Shown: positions 14,649 to 23,190, counted from the first letter of the stretch. The stretch: DNA of 33,671 bases from Anaerotignum sp. (GCA_017523325.1 JAFWWO010000049.1:1-33671), one strand, 5' to 3'. The notes: generated by a model not told the origin, from the letters alone. Translations and numbers: made by a program.

Positions 14649-15353
14649 ATGAAAGGGAAATTTTTGAGGAAAGAAAGAGTTGGTTTGATTTGCTGTACCT
14701 GTATCATCGGGGCGTGTCTGTGGCAAACTGCCATACGAGGGAAGACGGCACAGGTTATGCTGCCGGTAGAGCGAAAAACCATTGTGCTGGACGCCGGTCA
14801 TGGCGGCTGGGACCCGGGGAAAACAGGCAGTACCCAATACGCCGATGAAAAAGATTTGAATCTGGCAGTGGTGGAGAAATTACAGCATTATCTGGAGCAG
14901 GGTGGTGCAACGGTGCTGTTGACCAGAAATACCGATGATGCCCTGGGCGGCGGAAAACGGGAGGATATGGCGCAGCGGAAAAAAATCGCCAATGAATATG
15001 ACGGGGATATTTTGGTGAGTATTCATCAGAATGCCTTTCCCTCGCCGAAGGTGAAGGGGGCTCAGGTGTTTTACCACCAAAACAGCCCTAAGGCAAAGGC
15101 ACTGGCGGAGTCGGTGCAGGAAAGCCTGCGGCAGCGGGTGGATGAGAGCAATGGCCGTCAGGCAAAGGAAAATAAGGAGTATTACATATTGCGTGCAACG
15201 GAAATCCCTGCCATTATTGTGGAGTGCGGCTTCCTTTCCAATCGGGAGGAGGAGGCACTGCTCAATGATTCCGATTATCAGGATAAGCTGGCGTGGGCCG
15301 TTTACTGCGGGATTTTGGAATATTTTACTGAACAAACGGGAGAACAGGCATAG
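14649..15353 (+). CDS. N-acetylmuramoyl-L-alanine amidase, CwlD-like
   Basis: A 234-residue Amidase_3 enzyme that cleaves the bond between muramic acid and the stem peptide of peptidoglycan. A membrane segment or signal at about residues 11-30 (VGLICCTCIIGACLWQTAI) places it outside the membrane. Zinc ligands fit His51 (DAGHGG), Glu67 (ADEKDLN) and His126 (SIHQNAF). The catalytic Glu is Glu192 (VECGFLSN). Length and domain order match CwlD, which makes muramic-delta-lactam in spore cortex together with a deacetylase. That would suggest a spore-former, but similar short amidases exist in non-sporulating Clostridia. A good AAGGGAGG precedes the ATG. The helicase gene follows after 31 bases. Confidence 0.85.
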   Translation: MKGKFLRKERVGLICCTCIIGACLWQTAIRGKTAQVMLPVERKTIVLDAGHGGWDPGKTGSTQYADEKDLNLAVVEKLQHYLEQGGATVLLTRNTDDALGGGKREDMAQRKKIANEYDGDILVSIHQNAFPSPKVKGAQVFYHQNSPKAKALAESVQESLRQRVDESNGRQAKENKEYYILRATEIPAIIVECGFLSNREEEALLNDSDYQDKLAWAVYCGILEYFTEQTGEQA

Positions 15354-15384
15354 TTGCATTTGAAACAGAACAGGAAGGTATAGA

Positions 15385-16794
15385 ATGAAGGATACATTTG
15401 AAGGGTTGGGGCTGTCTGCGGCTTTGGTGGAAGGGCTGCAAAAGCAGGGGATTACACAGCCCACGGAAATACAACAGAAAATGATACCGGAAATATTGGC
15501 GGGCAGGGACGTCATCGGCCGCTCGGAAACGGGCTCCGGCAAAACATTGGCTTATCTTCTGCCCATATTTGAGGGGCTGGATATGACAGTGCGGGGAACC
15601 CAGGCCATCATATTGACCCCTACCCATGAGCTGGCGGCACAGGTATTCCGGCAAGCACAGCTGTTGGAGGAAAACAGCGGGATTGCCGCAGGCAGTGTAT
15701 TGCTCATTGGGGCGGCAGGCATCGGCAGACAGCTGGAAAAGCTGAAGGCAAAGCCCCGTATCGTCATCGGTTCCACGGGGCGGATACTAGATTTGATACG
15801 GCGAAAAAAAATACAGGCCCATCTGGTGAAAACCATCGTGCTGGACGAGGGCGACAGATTGCTGGAGGACGGCAATATCGCCGATGTGGAGGCAGTCATT
15901 CATACCACCCTGCGGCAGCGGCAGTTGGTGCTGCTTTCCGCTTCTGTGGGCGGGGAAACGAAGGCACGGGCGGCAGGATTGATGAAGGAAACTGCTGTGA
16001 CCATAGAAGCGGAAAAGGGCGGTATTGTACCCAAGGGCATTTCTCATTACTATATCCTATCGGCGCCCAGAGAGAAATTTGTGAACCTGCGGAAGATTTT
16101 GGCAGGGGAAAAGCCGGAAAAAGCCATGGTCTTTTTGAATAATCCGGAAAATATTGAGGTGACGGTGGATAAGCTGTGCTATCACGGTATCAAGGCGGCA
16201 GGCATTTATGGGCAGGCAGGGAAGCTGGATCGTAAAAATGCCATGGAAGGCTTTCGGGAAGGACGGATTCATGTGCTGGTGGCGTCAGATATCGGCTCCC
16301 GGGGGCTGGATATTGAGGGCGTGACCCATATCATCAATCTGGACGTGCCGGAGGAGCCGACCCATTACCTCCATCGGGCGGGGCGCTGCGGCAGGAAAGG
16401 GACAGAGGGCATTGCCATTACCATTGTTACGCCTTATGAGCGGAAATGGGTCCATAAATACGAAAAGGCCTGGGGCCTGCACTTCCAACAAAAGGAGATG
16501 TCCTACGGAAAGCTGGTAGACAGCAGCAAAACGAAAAAGGATATCCTCCCGCCGAGGAAACAACGGGCGGAAGAACCCCATAAAACTGCCGATGTAACGG
16601 CTTGGGAGGAGGCGTTTTTTGCAGGGGAGGAAACACCTCGTAAAAAGCGGCAGGAAACACCCAAATCCTTGAAAAAGACAAAACAAAAGGGCGGAGGGAC
16701 GCAGGAAGAAACCGAAAATCTGGGTTTTTTTGCCAGAAAAGCGAAAAAACTTGCGGAAAAAGAGGCCAATCGCCAAAAAAACCAAAAAAAGTAA
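15385..16794 (+). CDS. Divergent DEAD-box RNA helicase
   Basis: A 469-residue superfamily 2 helicase. Readable motifs are the Q motif (F5, GITQPTEIQ), motif I SETGSGKT (47-54), Ia PTHELAAQ, Ib STGR, motif II DEGD (154-157), motif III SAS (185-187), motif V ASDIGSRGLD (300-309) and motif VI HRAGRCGRKG (330-339). Motifs II, III and Ib differ from the usual DEAD, SAT and TPGR, so it is an outlying member. The last 90 residues are a basic, Lys- and Glu-rich tail likely to bind RNA. The Walker B Asp and Glu and the arginine finger remain, so ATPase activity is expected. A role in ribosome or RNA work is inferred from the family. It follows the amidase with little space. Confidence 0.88.
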   Translation: MKDTFEGLGLSAALVEGLQKQGITQPTEIQQKMIPEILAGRDVIGRSETGSGKTLAYLLPIFEGLDMTVRGTQAIILTPTHELAAQVFRQAQLLEENSGIAAGSVLLIGAAGIGRQLEKLKAKPRIVIGSTGRILDLIRRKKIQAHLVKTIVLDEGDRLLEDGNIADVEAVIHTTLRQRQLVLLSASVGGETKARAAGLMKETAVTIEAEKGGIVPKGISHYYILSAPREKFVNLRKILAGEKPEKAMVFLNNPENIEVTVDKLCYHGIKAAGIYGQAGKLDRKNAMEGFREGRIHVLVASDIGSRGLDIEGVTHIINLDVPEEPTHYLHRAGRCGRKGTEGIAITIVTPYERKWVHKYEKAWGLHFQQKEMSYGKLVDSSKTKKDILPPRKQRAEEPHKTADVTAWEEAFFAGEETPRKKRQETPKSLKKTKQKGGGTQEETENLGFFARKAKKLAEKEANRQKNQKK

Positions 16795-16823
16795 TTGTCC
16801 AAAGGGCAAATATCGGGTATGAT
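16795..16823 (+). promoter_or_regulatory. Promoter of the DUF1292 gene
   Basis: TTGTCC at 16795-16800 and TATGAT at 16818-16823 with a 17-base spacer, beginning at the helicase stop. A start near 16830 leaves a short leader. Confidence 0.6.
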
Positions 16824-16860
16824 GAGAGAGAATATTTACACATAAGAGGAGGATTTTTTG

Positions 16861-17166
16861 ATGAGCCATAATTGCGATTGCGGTCATGATCACGACCATG
16901 CACATGAGGAAATGGAGCTGGAAACCATGTTTCTGACACTGGACGATGATACGGAACTGGAATGTGGTATTCTGGGCGTATTTGAAGTGGAAGGCTTAGA
17001 CGGAAAGGAATATATCGCCCTGCTGCCTTTGGAGGACGAAACCGTTTTGCTCTACGAGTATAAGGAAAACGGCGATGAGGTAGAATTGAGCGTCATTGAG
17101 GACGATGAGGAATTCGATAAGGTTTCCAATACATTCTACGACCTGTTTGAAGAGGACGAAGAATAA
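16861..17166 (+). CDS. DUF1292 family protein
   Basis: A 101-residue, very acidic protein of the DUF1292 family, widespread in Firmicutes (YrzB group), of unknown function. The core is read from EMELETMFLTLDDDTELECG, then IALLPLEDE and EVELSVIEDDEEFDKVSNTFYDLF, which match the family. The first 15 residues are rich in Cys and His (CDCGHDHDHAH), which looks metal-binding but is not part of the family core. The ATG at 16861 follows AGGAGGA at 16847-16853. It has its own promoter and a terminator. In other Firmicutes relatives sit near yrrK and alaS; that context is absent here. Confidence 0.85.
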   Translation: MSHNCDCGHDHDHAHEEMELETMFLTLDDDTELECGILGVFEVEGLDGKEYIALLPLEDETVLLYEYKENGDEVELSVIEDDEEFDKVSNTFYDLFEEDEE

Positions 17167-17179
17167 ACAGGGAGGAAGG

Positions 17180-17206
17180 CGGGAATGGACAACCATTCCC
17201 GTTTTT
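17180..17206 (+). terminator. Terminator after DUF1292
   Basis: CGGGAATGG at 17180-17188 pairs with CCATTCCCG at 17193-17201 with loop ACAA, then five T. Confidence 0.88.
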
Positions 17207-17236
17207 ACATACCGGAAGAAACGGGAGATGAAAACA

Positions 17237-18430
17237 ATGAAAATAAAAGCAAAAATATGGACGGCGTTGGCATTGACGGCGGCTTTTTGTCTGCCGCAGA
17301 CTGCCTTTGCCGCAGATACCTGGCAGGTGAACCGTCCCTTGGTTGCCCATGCCTTAGGAGAGGCGGACGGAAAAATAGAAACCAATTCCAAGGAGGCTTT
17401 TCTTTCCTCATGGGAAAGCGGCTACCGTGTGGTGGAAGGGGATTTTACATATACCTCTGACGGGGTGCTGGTGCTGCGCCATGATTTTGATACGGGCGGT
17501 TCCTATTACCGGTTGGAAATTGAACCCCAAGGGAATCCGGTGATGGATTACAAGACCTTTAAGGAAAAAAAGGCGGTCTATTCACAAACGCCTATCTCGG
17601 CGGCAGAACTGCTTTCTCTGATGGCGGACTATCCCGATATGTATTTGATTACGGATACCAAAAATACGGATCAGGCTACGATACAGCGGCAATTCACAGA
17701 TTTGAAGAATATTGCCAATAACATGGGCACACCGGAGGTATTACAGCGGATTATCCCCCAGATATACCATAAGGATATGCTGGGCTGGGTGCGGGCGGTA
17801 TATCCTTTTGAACAGTGGATTTATACCCTGTATATGCAGGTAAACCCTAACTATGGAGAAATTGCGGCGTTTTGTGCTGCGCAGGGCATTGGCACTGTCA
17901 CCATTGAGCAATCACAGGTGAAAAAAGATGTGGTGGATATTTTCCATGCAAAAAATATCAAGGTGTATGCCCATACCATCAATCGCTATAAACAGATGAA
18001 AAGCCTGCTGGCCATGGGGGTGGACGGCGTTTATACCGACCGTATCAAGCCCTATGAATTAAGCTGGGTGGGCCTGCAAAATACCAGAAAAATAGAGGAT
18101 AAAACCATTACGGTAAATGGAACGGAGCAGACCTTCCCTACGCTGGATATTTTCGGTAAGGCCTATACCCCTTTGCGGCAGTTGGCAAAGGTGGGCAAGG
18201 GCTTTTCCGCCAATTATGACAGGGAAAGCGGACGGCTCTCGCTGACCGCAGGTCAGCCCTTCGTATCCATCGGGAATGAGCTTCTGATGGACAACGGCGG
18301 CAGACTGATTACCAAAAAAGCCGATTTCCGTCTGTTTTTGAACGGAACCGATACAGGCGTTGCCTGCTTTTTGGTGGACGGCGAAGTATTTGTACCGCTG
18401 GAGGATATGGCGGCGTTGTTACAGAAATAA
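17237..18430 (+). CDS. Exported GDPD-like phosphodiesterase with CuAO-N-like C-terminal domain
   Basis: A 397-residue exported protein. The signal peptide ends near residue 26 (TAFAA). Residues 30-285 fit the glycerophosphodiester phosphodiesterase (GDPD) TIM barrel. His38 (VAHALG), Glu67 and Asp69 (VVEGDFTYTSDGV) and His82 (LRHD) stand where the family has its acid-base and metal residues. The usual HRG is HAL here, so catalysis may differ. Residues 290-397 resemble the copper-amine-oxidase N-terminal-like domain (ITVNGTEQTFPTLDIFGKAYTPLRQL and VACFLVDGEVFVPLEDMAALL), common as a surface add-on in Clostridia. I chose ATG 17237 because CGGGAG lies nine bases before it. The gene sits between a terminator and the thiamine promoter. 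Confidence 0.8.
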   Translation: MKIKAKIWTALALTAAFCLPQTAFAADTWQVNRPLVAHALGEADGKIETNSKEAFLSSWESGYRVVEGDFTYTSDGVLVLRHDFDTGGSYYRLEIEPQGNPVMDYKTFKEKKAVYSQTPISAAELLSLMADYPDMYLITDTKNTDQATIQRQFTDLKNIANNMGTPEVLQRIIPQIYHKDMLGWVRAVYPFEQWIYTLYMQVNPNYGEIAAFCAAQGIGTVTIEQSQVKKDVVDIFHAKNIKVYAHTINRYKQMKSLLAMGVDGVYTDRIKPYELSWVGLQNTRKIEDKTITVNGTEQTFPTLDIFGKAYTPLRQLAKVGKGFSANYDRESGRLSLTAGQPFVSIGNELLMDNGGRLITKKADFRLFLNGTDTGVACFLVDGEVFVPLEDMAALLQK

Positions 18431-18452
18431 AAATGATGGCACGGCTTTCCCG

Positions 18453-18481
18453 TTGACACCGGCGGGAAATTATGCTATCGT
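18453..18481 (+). promoter_or_regulatory. Promoter of the TPP riboswitch and thiW-thiD
   Basis: A perfect TTGACA at 18453-18458 and TATCGT at 18476-18481 with a 17-base spacer. It stands about 15 bases before the riboswitch. Confidence 0.75.
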
Positions 18482-18495
18482 AGCAATAGAAAAAT

Positions 18496-18590
18496 CAATG
18501 TTTGCTGGGGGTGCCGTAAAACGGCTGAGAAACGGAAAATTCCGTTACCCTTTTTACCTGATCTGGGTCATGCCAGCGGAGGGAAGCATT
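18496..18590 (+). promoter_or_regulatory. TPP riboswitch (THI box)
   Basis: The conserved words are in order: GGGGTGCC (18507-18514), GGCTGAGA (18523-18530), ACCC, ACCTGATCTGGGTCATGCCA (18556-18575) and GGAGGGAAGCA. It senses thiamine pyrophosphate. A terminator follows directly, so thiamine excess should stop transcription before thiW and thiD. Confidence 0.95.
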
Positions 18591-18602
18591 TTTGCAGAAC
18601 AG

Positions 18603-18637
18603 GCACAGCAAAGCGTTTTTCGCAGCTGTGCTTTTTT
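18603..18637 (+). terminator. TPP-controlled terminator
   Basis: GCACAGC at 18603-18609 pairs with GCTGTGC at 18625-18631, followed by six T. Confidence 0.85.
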
Positions 18638-18670
18638 ATTGGAAGCATTATATTTTAAGGGGGAATTGGT

Positions 18671-19159
18671 ATGAAGACGAAAAAATTGACGATATCGGCA
18701 CTGTTTATTGCCATTGGGGCATTAGCAGGGAATGTGATTTATATTCCCGTGGGAGCGTCCAAATGCTTTCCCATTCAGCATACCATCAATGTGCTTTCGG
18801 CGGTGTTTTTGGGGCCGCTGTATGGGGTAATCAATGCCTTTTGCATCTCCCTGCTGCGTAATTTTATGGGAACCGGCTCTTTGCTGGCGTTCCCCGGCAG
18901 TATGATTGGGGCGTTATTGGCAGGCTATGCTTATCAGCTGACGAAGAATACATATGCTACGGCGGCAGCGGAAATTTTTGGTACGGGGATTTTGGGCGGA
19001 CTTTTGGCAGTGCCCATTGCCGTTTTGGTGATGGGAAAGGAAGCAGGAGCTTTGGCCTATGTGCCCGGCTTTTTGCTCAGCACCATCGGCGGCAGTATCA
19101 TAGCGGTGGTTTTGCTGAAATCCACAATGCTGGTAAAGGCAGTGAATAAATCCGTGTAA
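18671..19159 (+). CDS. thiW: ECF transporter S component ThiW
   Basis: A 162-residue membrane protein with five to six helices. It matches ThiW, the substrate-binding subunit of an energy-coupling-factor transporter for a thiamine precursor (thought to be the thiazole). Typical segments are KLTISALFIAIGALAGNVIYIPVG, CFPIQHTINVLSAVFLGP and the long SLLRNFMGTGSLLAFPGSMIGALLAG. It must use shared EcfA, EcfA' and EcfT parts, which are not in the window. The position after the TPP riboswitch confirms the assignment. A GGGGGAAT ribosome binding site precedes the ATG. thiD follows after 18 bases. Confidence 0.9.
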   Translation: MKTKKLTISALFIAIGALAGNVIYIPVGASKCFPIQHTINVLSAVFLGPLYGVINAFCISLLRNFMGTGSLLAFPGSMIGALLAGYAYQLTKNTYATAAAEIFGTGILGGLLAVPIAVLVMGKEAGALAYVPGFLLSTIGGSIIAVVLLKSTMLVKAVNKSV

Positions 19160-19177
19160 GACGAGGAGGTGTTTTTC

Positions 19178-20014
19178 ATGAAGCATGTATTGACCATTGC
19201 CGGCTCGGATACCTGCGGCGGAGCGGGGATTCAGGCGGACTTGAAAACGTTTAGTGCACAGGGGACTTACGGTATGAGCGTCATCACTGCCGTGACGGTG
19301 CAGAACACCCAAGGGGTTTTCGGTTGTCAGGATATAGACCCGGAAATCATCAAAGGGCAGATAGATGCTATTTTTACGGATATTTCCGTCAGTGCGGTAA
19401 AAATCGGCATGGTTTCCCAGATTGCTACCATTCATGCCATTGCCGATAAGCTGGAGCAGTATCAGCCCCCCAATGTGGTGGTGGATCCGGTGATGATATC
19501 CAAAAGCGGCTTTGACCTGATGCAGCCCGAGGCCAAGGACACCCTGATTAAGCGGCTGCTGCCTTTGGCCCATGTGGTAACGCCCAACCTGCCCGAAGCG
19601 GAAGTCATTACAGGAATGAAAATCAACGACCTATCCTCCATGGAGCAGGCTGCCAGAGCCATTTATGCCATGGGGGCGAAAAATGTGCTGATCAAAGGCG
19701 GACATCTGGAAGCCGATGCCATAGACCTGCTGTTTGACGGAGAATGCATTGTCACGCTGCATTCCGAGCGGATTGCCACAAAGAATACCCATGGCACAGG
19801 CTGTACCCTATCCTCCTGCATTGCCGCCAATTTGGCGAAGGGCAAAACCGTGGAGGAAGCCGTGAAGATTGCAAAGGCGTATATTACCGTTGCCATCGAG
19901 CACGCTTTGGATATCGGCAAGGGCGTTGGGCCTACCAACCATTTTTATGAGCTGTATAAAAAAGCGGGCATTTGGGACGAGATAAAGGACGAAAGCAAAA
20001 GCCGGCGGGGATAA
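19178..20014 (+). CDS. thiD: Hydroxymethylpyrimidine/phosphomethylpyrimidine kinase
   Basis: A 278-residue ribokinase-family enzyme that phosphorylates HMP and HMP-phosphate in thiamine synthesis. The start VLTIAGSDTCGGAGIQADLKTF is the family signature. The anion-hole motif GTGC stands at 206-209 (THGTGCTLSS), and KGGH is present. Family length is about 270 residues, so it is complete. I chose ATG 19178 because GAGGAGGTG lies at 19164-19172; an earlier in-frame GTG at 19169 lies inside that site. It is the last gene of the TPP-controlled operon. With ThiW it supports salvage of both precursors; thiE and thiM are not here. Confidence 0.93.
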   Translation: MKHVLTIAGSDTCGGAGIQADLKTFSAQGTYGMSVITAVTVQNTQGVFGCQDIDPEIIKGQIDAIFTDISVSAVKIGMVSQIATIHAIADKLEQYQPPNVVVDPVMISKSGFDLMQPEAKDTLIKRLLPLAHVVTPNLPEAEVITGMKINDLSSMEQAARAIYAMGAKNVLIKGGHLEADAIDLLFDGECIVTLHSERIATKNTHGTGCTLSSCIAANLAKGKTVEEAVKIAKAYITVAIEHALDIGKGVGPTNHFYELYKKAGIWDEIKDESKSRRG

Positions 20015-20075
20015 TCCGGTGGCGTTTTGCGGGATAAGGGTTAAAATTAGAAGGTTTTTCTGATTTTCGGGGAAG

Positions 20076-20117
20076 GATTGCCGAAGAAAACCGGCAAAAA
20101 AGCAATCTGTATTTTTT
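20076..20117 (+). terminator. Possible weak terminator after thiD
   Basis: GATTGC at 20076-20081 can pair with GCAATC at 20102-20107, with a smaller inner stem TGCCG/CGGCA, followed by GTATTTTTTG. The stem is imperfect and the T run short. Apart from this, the 216 bases between thiD and the met promoter show nothing clear. Confidence 0.35.
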
Positions 20118-20230
20118 GTTTCCTTGGGATTTTGATTTGAAATTGTGCATAATAGATAAAAAAATATGGAGAAATAGGCGTGTTTCTGCATGATATTTTC
20201 GCTTTTGCCCATTGTTTGCGAAAATTGCGG

Positions 20231-20258
20231 TTGACAAACAGAGGGAATTTCGTATAAT
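20231..20258 (+). promoter_or_regulatory. Promoter of the met T-box operon
   Basis: A perfect TTGACA at 20231-20236 and perfect TATAAT at 20253-20258 with a 16-base spacer, just before the T-box leader. Confidence 0.85.
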
Positions 20259-20286
20259 GAGGTTTAAGTTCATTGAAACAGAAAAA

Positions 20287-20567
20287 GGCAATGAAAAGAA
20301 GAGTACACCCTGAAAGATTTTACAGAGAACCTCCGGGGCTGAGAAGGAGGGAATAAAGCAGGGGTGGAAGATGGTCTTGGAGCCGCGCACCGAGAGGAAA
20401 TTCCTTTAGGCTGCGACGGGTGTGCCCGTGACAGCACTAAAGTATCGGCAGCTTTGCCCGTACTTGATGAGGCTATGATCGTGAGGTCATGGTGAATTAG
20501 GGTGGTAACACGAAGCGTAAGCTCTCGTCCCTTGGGTCTATCAAGACCGAGGCGGCGAGGGCTTTTT
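20287..20567 (+). promoter_or_regulatory. T-box leader, probably methionine-specific
   Basis: Stem I runs from about 20287 to 20384 with an AGTA bulge at 20302-20305 facing GGAAGATGG at 20366-20374. ATG at 20371-20373 is the likely specifier, fitting the met genes downstream; GAT at 20370-20372 shifts by one base and cannot be excluded by reading. The T-box motif AGGGTGGTAACACG is at 20499-20512, and its AGGG can pair with CCCT at 20529-20532 to form the antiterminator. The competing terminator is AGCTCTCG at 20520-20527 with CGAGGGCT at 20556-20563, then T. Uncharged tRNA should switch the operon on. Confidence 0.9.
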
Positions 20568-20595
20568 ATATTTTAGAGAAAAGGTGGTTGCAAAA

Positions 20596-21615
20596 ATGGC
20601 TGAGCAAAACACAATGATTCGCCTGTCCGGCATCAAAAAGAGATTCCGGCAAAAGGGCGGAGAGTTGGAAGTCCTCCACGGTATAGATGTGGAGATTGCA
20701 AAAGGAGAAATATTCGGTATCATCGGGCTGAGCGGTGCCGGCAAAAGCACATTGGTACGTTGTATCAATCTGCTGGAAAGACCCACGGCCGGCAAGGTAT
20801 ATCTGGACGGGGTGGAGCTGACTGCTCTGCCGGAACGGGAACTGCGCCAACAGCGGCGGTCTATGGGCATGATTTTCCAGCAGTTTCACCTGCTGATGCA
20901 GAGAACGGCGTTGGAAAATGTCTGTTTCCCTATGGAGATTTCCGGCGTGCCCAAGGCAAAGGCAAAGGAAAGAGCCATAGAATTGCTGGAGTTGGTCGGT
21001 TTGGCGGACAGAACAGATTCCTATCCCGCACAGCTTTCCGGCGGCCAGAAGCAAAGAGTTGCCATTGCCAGAGCCTTGGCAACGGAGCCAAAGGTGCTTT
21101 TGTGCGATGAGGCGACCTCCGCCTTAGACCCCAATACGACGGCGGGCGTGCTTGCTCTTTTGAAGGACATCAACGAAAGACTGGGCATCACCATTGTGGT
21201 CATTACCCATGAAATGAGTGTCATTCAAGAGATTTGTAACCGTGTGGCTATCATTGACGGCGGGAAAATTGCAGAAATGGGCAGTGTAGAGGAAATTTTC
21301 CGTACACCCAAAACAAAAATCGGGCAGGAGCTGGTGTACCACGAAGGCAGTAACCGGGAGGCCTATGTGGGGAAATTGCCCCACTGCTATCGTGTGGTAT
21401 TTAAGGGCGGCATCTCCAATGAGCCGATTTTGGGCAGAATGATGATAGATTGCAACGGCGTGGTGAATATCCTCTCCGGAAATACCCGCCATATCGAGGA
21501 ACAGGTTTATGGACAGATGATACTGCAATTCCCTGAGGAAAAGGAATTGCGGGAGAAAATGATAGGGTATCTGATAGAGAAAGGCGTTGTTGTGGAGGAG
21601 GTAGAGTATGTTTAA
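20596..21615 (+). CDS. metN: Methionine ABC transporter ATP-binding protein
   Basis: A 339-residue ATPase that drives uptake of methionine. Walker A is GLSGAGKST, the ABC signature is LSGGQKQRVAIARAL and Walker B is VLLCDEATSALDP. After about residue 245 a NIL domain follows (CYRVVFKGGISNEPILGRM), the allosteric methionine-binding part that inhibits transport when methionine is high. I chose ATG 20596 since AAAGGTGG lies nine bases upstream. Behind the T-box it is the first gene of metN-metI-metQ. The last bases overlap metI by eight. Confidence 0.95.
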   Translation: MAEQNTMIRLSGIKKRFRQKGGELEVLHGIDVEIAKGEIFGIIGLSGAGKSTLVRCINLLERPTAGKVYLDGVELTALPERELRQQRRSMGMIFQQFHLLMQRTALENVCFPMEISGVPKAKAKERAIELLELVGLADRTDSYPAQLSGGQKQRVAIARALATEPKVLLCDEATSALDPNTTAGVLALLKDINERLGITIVVITHEMSVIQEICNRVAIIDGGKIAEMGSVEEIFRTPKTKIGQELVYHEGSNREAYVGKLPHCYRVVFKGGISNEPILGRMMIDCNGVVNILSGNTRHIEEQVYGQMILQFPEEKELREKMIGYLIEKGVVVEEVEYV

Positions 21616-22267
21616 GGAAGGCATGCTTGCGCTGGTGGGCGCAGGGTTCTGGGAAACGATTTATATGACACTGGTTTCCACATTTTTCGCCTATCTGATT
21701 GGACTGCCCTTGGGGCTGATTCTGGTGGTGACGGATAAGGACGGTATCCGCCCTATGGCGTTGGTGCATCAGGTTTTGGGCGTGCTCATCAATATTATCC
21801 GCTCCGTTCCCTTTTTGATACTGCTGGTGGCGATTATGCCCTTTACCAAAGCGGTGGTGGGGACGGTCATCGGAGCAAAGGCGACTATTGTAGGGCTTTT
21901 GGTAGCGGCGGCACCCTTTGTGGCGCGTATGGTGGAATCCTCCCTAAAGGAAGTGGAGAAGGGCGTTATTGAAGCGGCACAATCCATGGGTGCATCTCCT
22001 TTGCAGATTATGCTGAAGGTGCTTTTGCCGGAAGCGAAGCCCTCCCTTTTGGTGGGCAGTGCCATTGCCATTACTACAATTTTGGGCTATTCTGCCATGG
22101 CGGGCTTTGTCGGCGGCGGCGGATTGGGTGCCATTGCGATCAATTACGGATATTATCGTGGACAGACGGATATTATGTATATTATGGTGATTTTGCTGGT
22201 TATCATCGTGCAGGTTTTCCAAGAGGCCGGTATGCGGATTTCCAGACACAGCGATAAGCGATTGTAA
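21608..22267 (+). CDS. metI: Methionine ABC transporter permease
   Basis: A 219-residue inner-membrane permease of the MetI family with five helices. The EAA loop that contacts MetN reads EAAQSMGASPLQIMLKVLLP. GGGGLGAIAINYGYYRGQTDIMY is the typical C-terminal segment. It starts inside the metN end (GGAGGTAGAGTATG), an eight-base overlap that implies translational coupling. Its partner genes flank it. Substrates are L- and D-methionine in the family. Confidence 0.95.
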   Translation: MFKEGMLALVGAGFWETIYMTLVSTFFAYLIGLPLGLILVVTDKDGIRPMALVHQVLGVLINIIRSVPFLILLVAIMPFTKAVVGTVIGAKATIVGLLVAAAPFVARMVESSLKEVEKGVIEAAQSMGASPLQIMLKVLLPEAKPSLLVGSAIAITTILGYSAMAGFVGGGGLGAIAINYGYYRGQTDIMYIMVILLVIIVQVFQEAGMRISRHSDKRL

Positions 22268-22332
22268 TTCCCTTTGGGATTTACATATAAAACGAAACTA
22301 TTTTTTTTATTTCACAAGGAGGGTATTGTATT

Positions 22333-23160
22333 ATGAAGAAATTTTTTGCATTTTTACTGACAGGAGCTTTGGCATTGGGTGTTGCGGGCTGCGGCAATTC
22401 CGAAACAGCCGGAAACGACACAGATGCAGTGACATTGAAAATCGGCGCTTCTCCCACACCCCATGCAGAAATTCTGGCGGCGGCAAAGGACGAATTGGCG
22501 GAAAAGGGCATCAATCTGGAAATCGTAGAATTTACGGATTATGTGCAGCCGAACTTGGCATTGGATACCGGCGATCTGGACGCCAACTATTTCCAGCATC
22601 AGCCTTATCTGGATTCCTTTAATCAGGAACACGGCACAGACATCGTTCCTATCGGTACGGTACATTATGAGCCCATGGGCATTTATGCAGGCACGGTGAC
22701 AGACTTGGCGGATATTCCCGAGGGAACCAAAGTCGGCATCCCCAACGATGGTACCAATGGCGGTCGTGCGCTGCTGTTGCTGGAAGCAAACGGCTTGATT
22801 AAGCTGGATCCCGCAGCAGGCATTTCCGCAACAAAGCTGGATATTGCAGAGAACCCGAAAAACCTGCAAATTCTGGATATGGAAGCGGCTCAGCTGCCTC
22901 TGTCCTTGAACGATTTGGGTCTGGCTGTCATCAACGGCAATTATGCAATGCAGAGTGGGCTGAAAACAGAGGACGCACTGTCCATCGAGGCGGCTGACTC
23001 TCTGGCGGCTACGACATATGCAAACATCGTTGCGGTAAAGGCAGGAAATGAAAACACTCCCGAACTGGCTACACTGATGGAAGCATTGCAGGGCCAGACT
23101 GTTGCAGATTTCATCAACAGCACATACGGCGGTGCGGTAGCGCCTGCGAATAAGCAGTAA
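22333..23160 (+). CDS. metQ: Methionine ABC transporter substrate-binding lipoprotein
   Basis: A 275-residue lipoprotein of the NlpA/MetQ family. The lipobox VAGC puts the lipid on Cys20. The mature part begins TLKIGASPTPHAEILAAAKDELAEKGINLEIVEFTDYVQPN, the family signature, followed by DANYFQHQPYLDSF. It binds methionine outside the membrane and delivers it to MetI. It lies 65 bases after metI with a good AAGGAGGGT. A terminator closes the operon. Confidence 0.95.
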   Translation: MKKFFAFLLTGALALGVAGCGNSETAGNDTDAVTLKIGASPTPHAEILAAAKDELAEKGINLEIVEFTDYVQPNLALDTGDLDANYFQHQPYLDSFNQEHGTDIVPIGTVHYEPMGIYAGTVTDLADIPEGTKVGIPNDGTNGGRALLLLEANGLIKLDPAAGISATKLDIAENPKNLQILDMEAAQLPLSLNDLGLAVINGNYAMQSGLKTEDALSIEAADSLAATTYANIVAVKAGNENTPELATLMEALQGQTVADFINSTYGGAVAPANKQ

Positions 23161-23190
23161 AAAACGGTCGAGCGGCCGACATTTTTCTAA

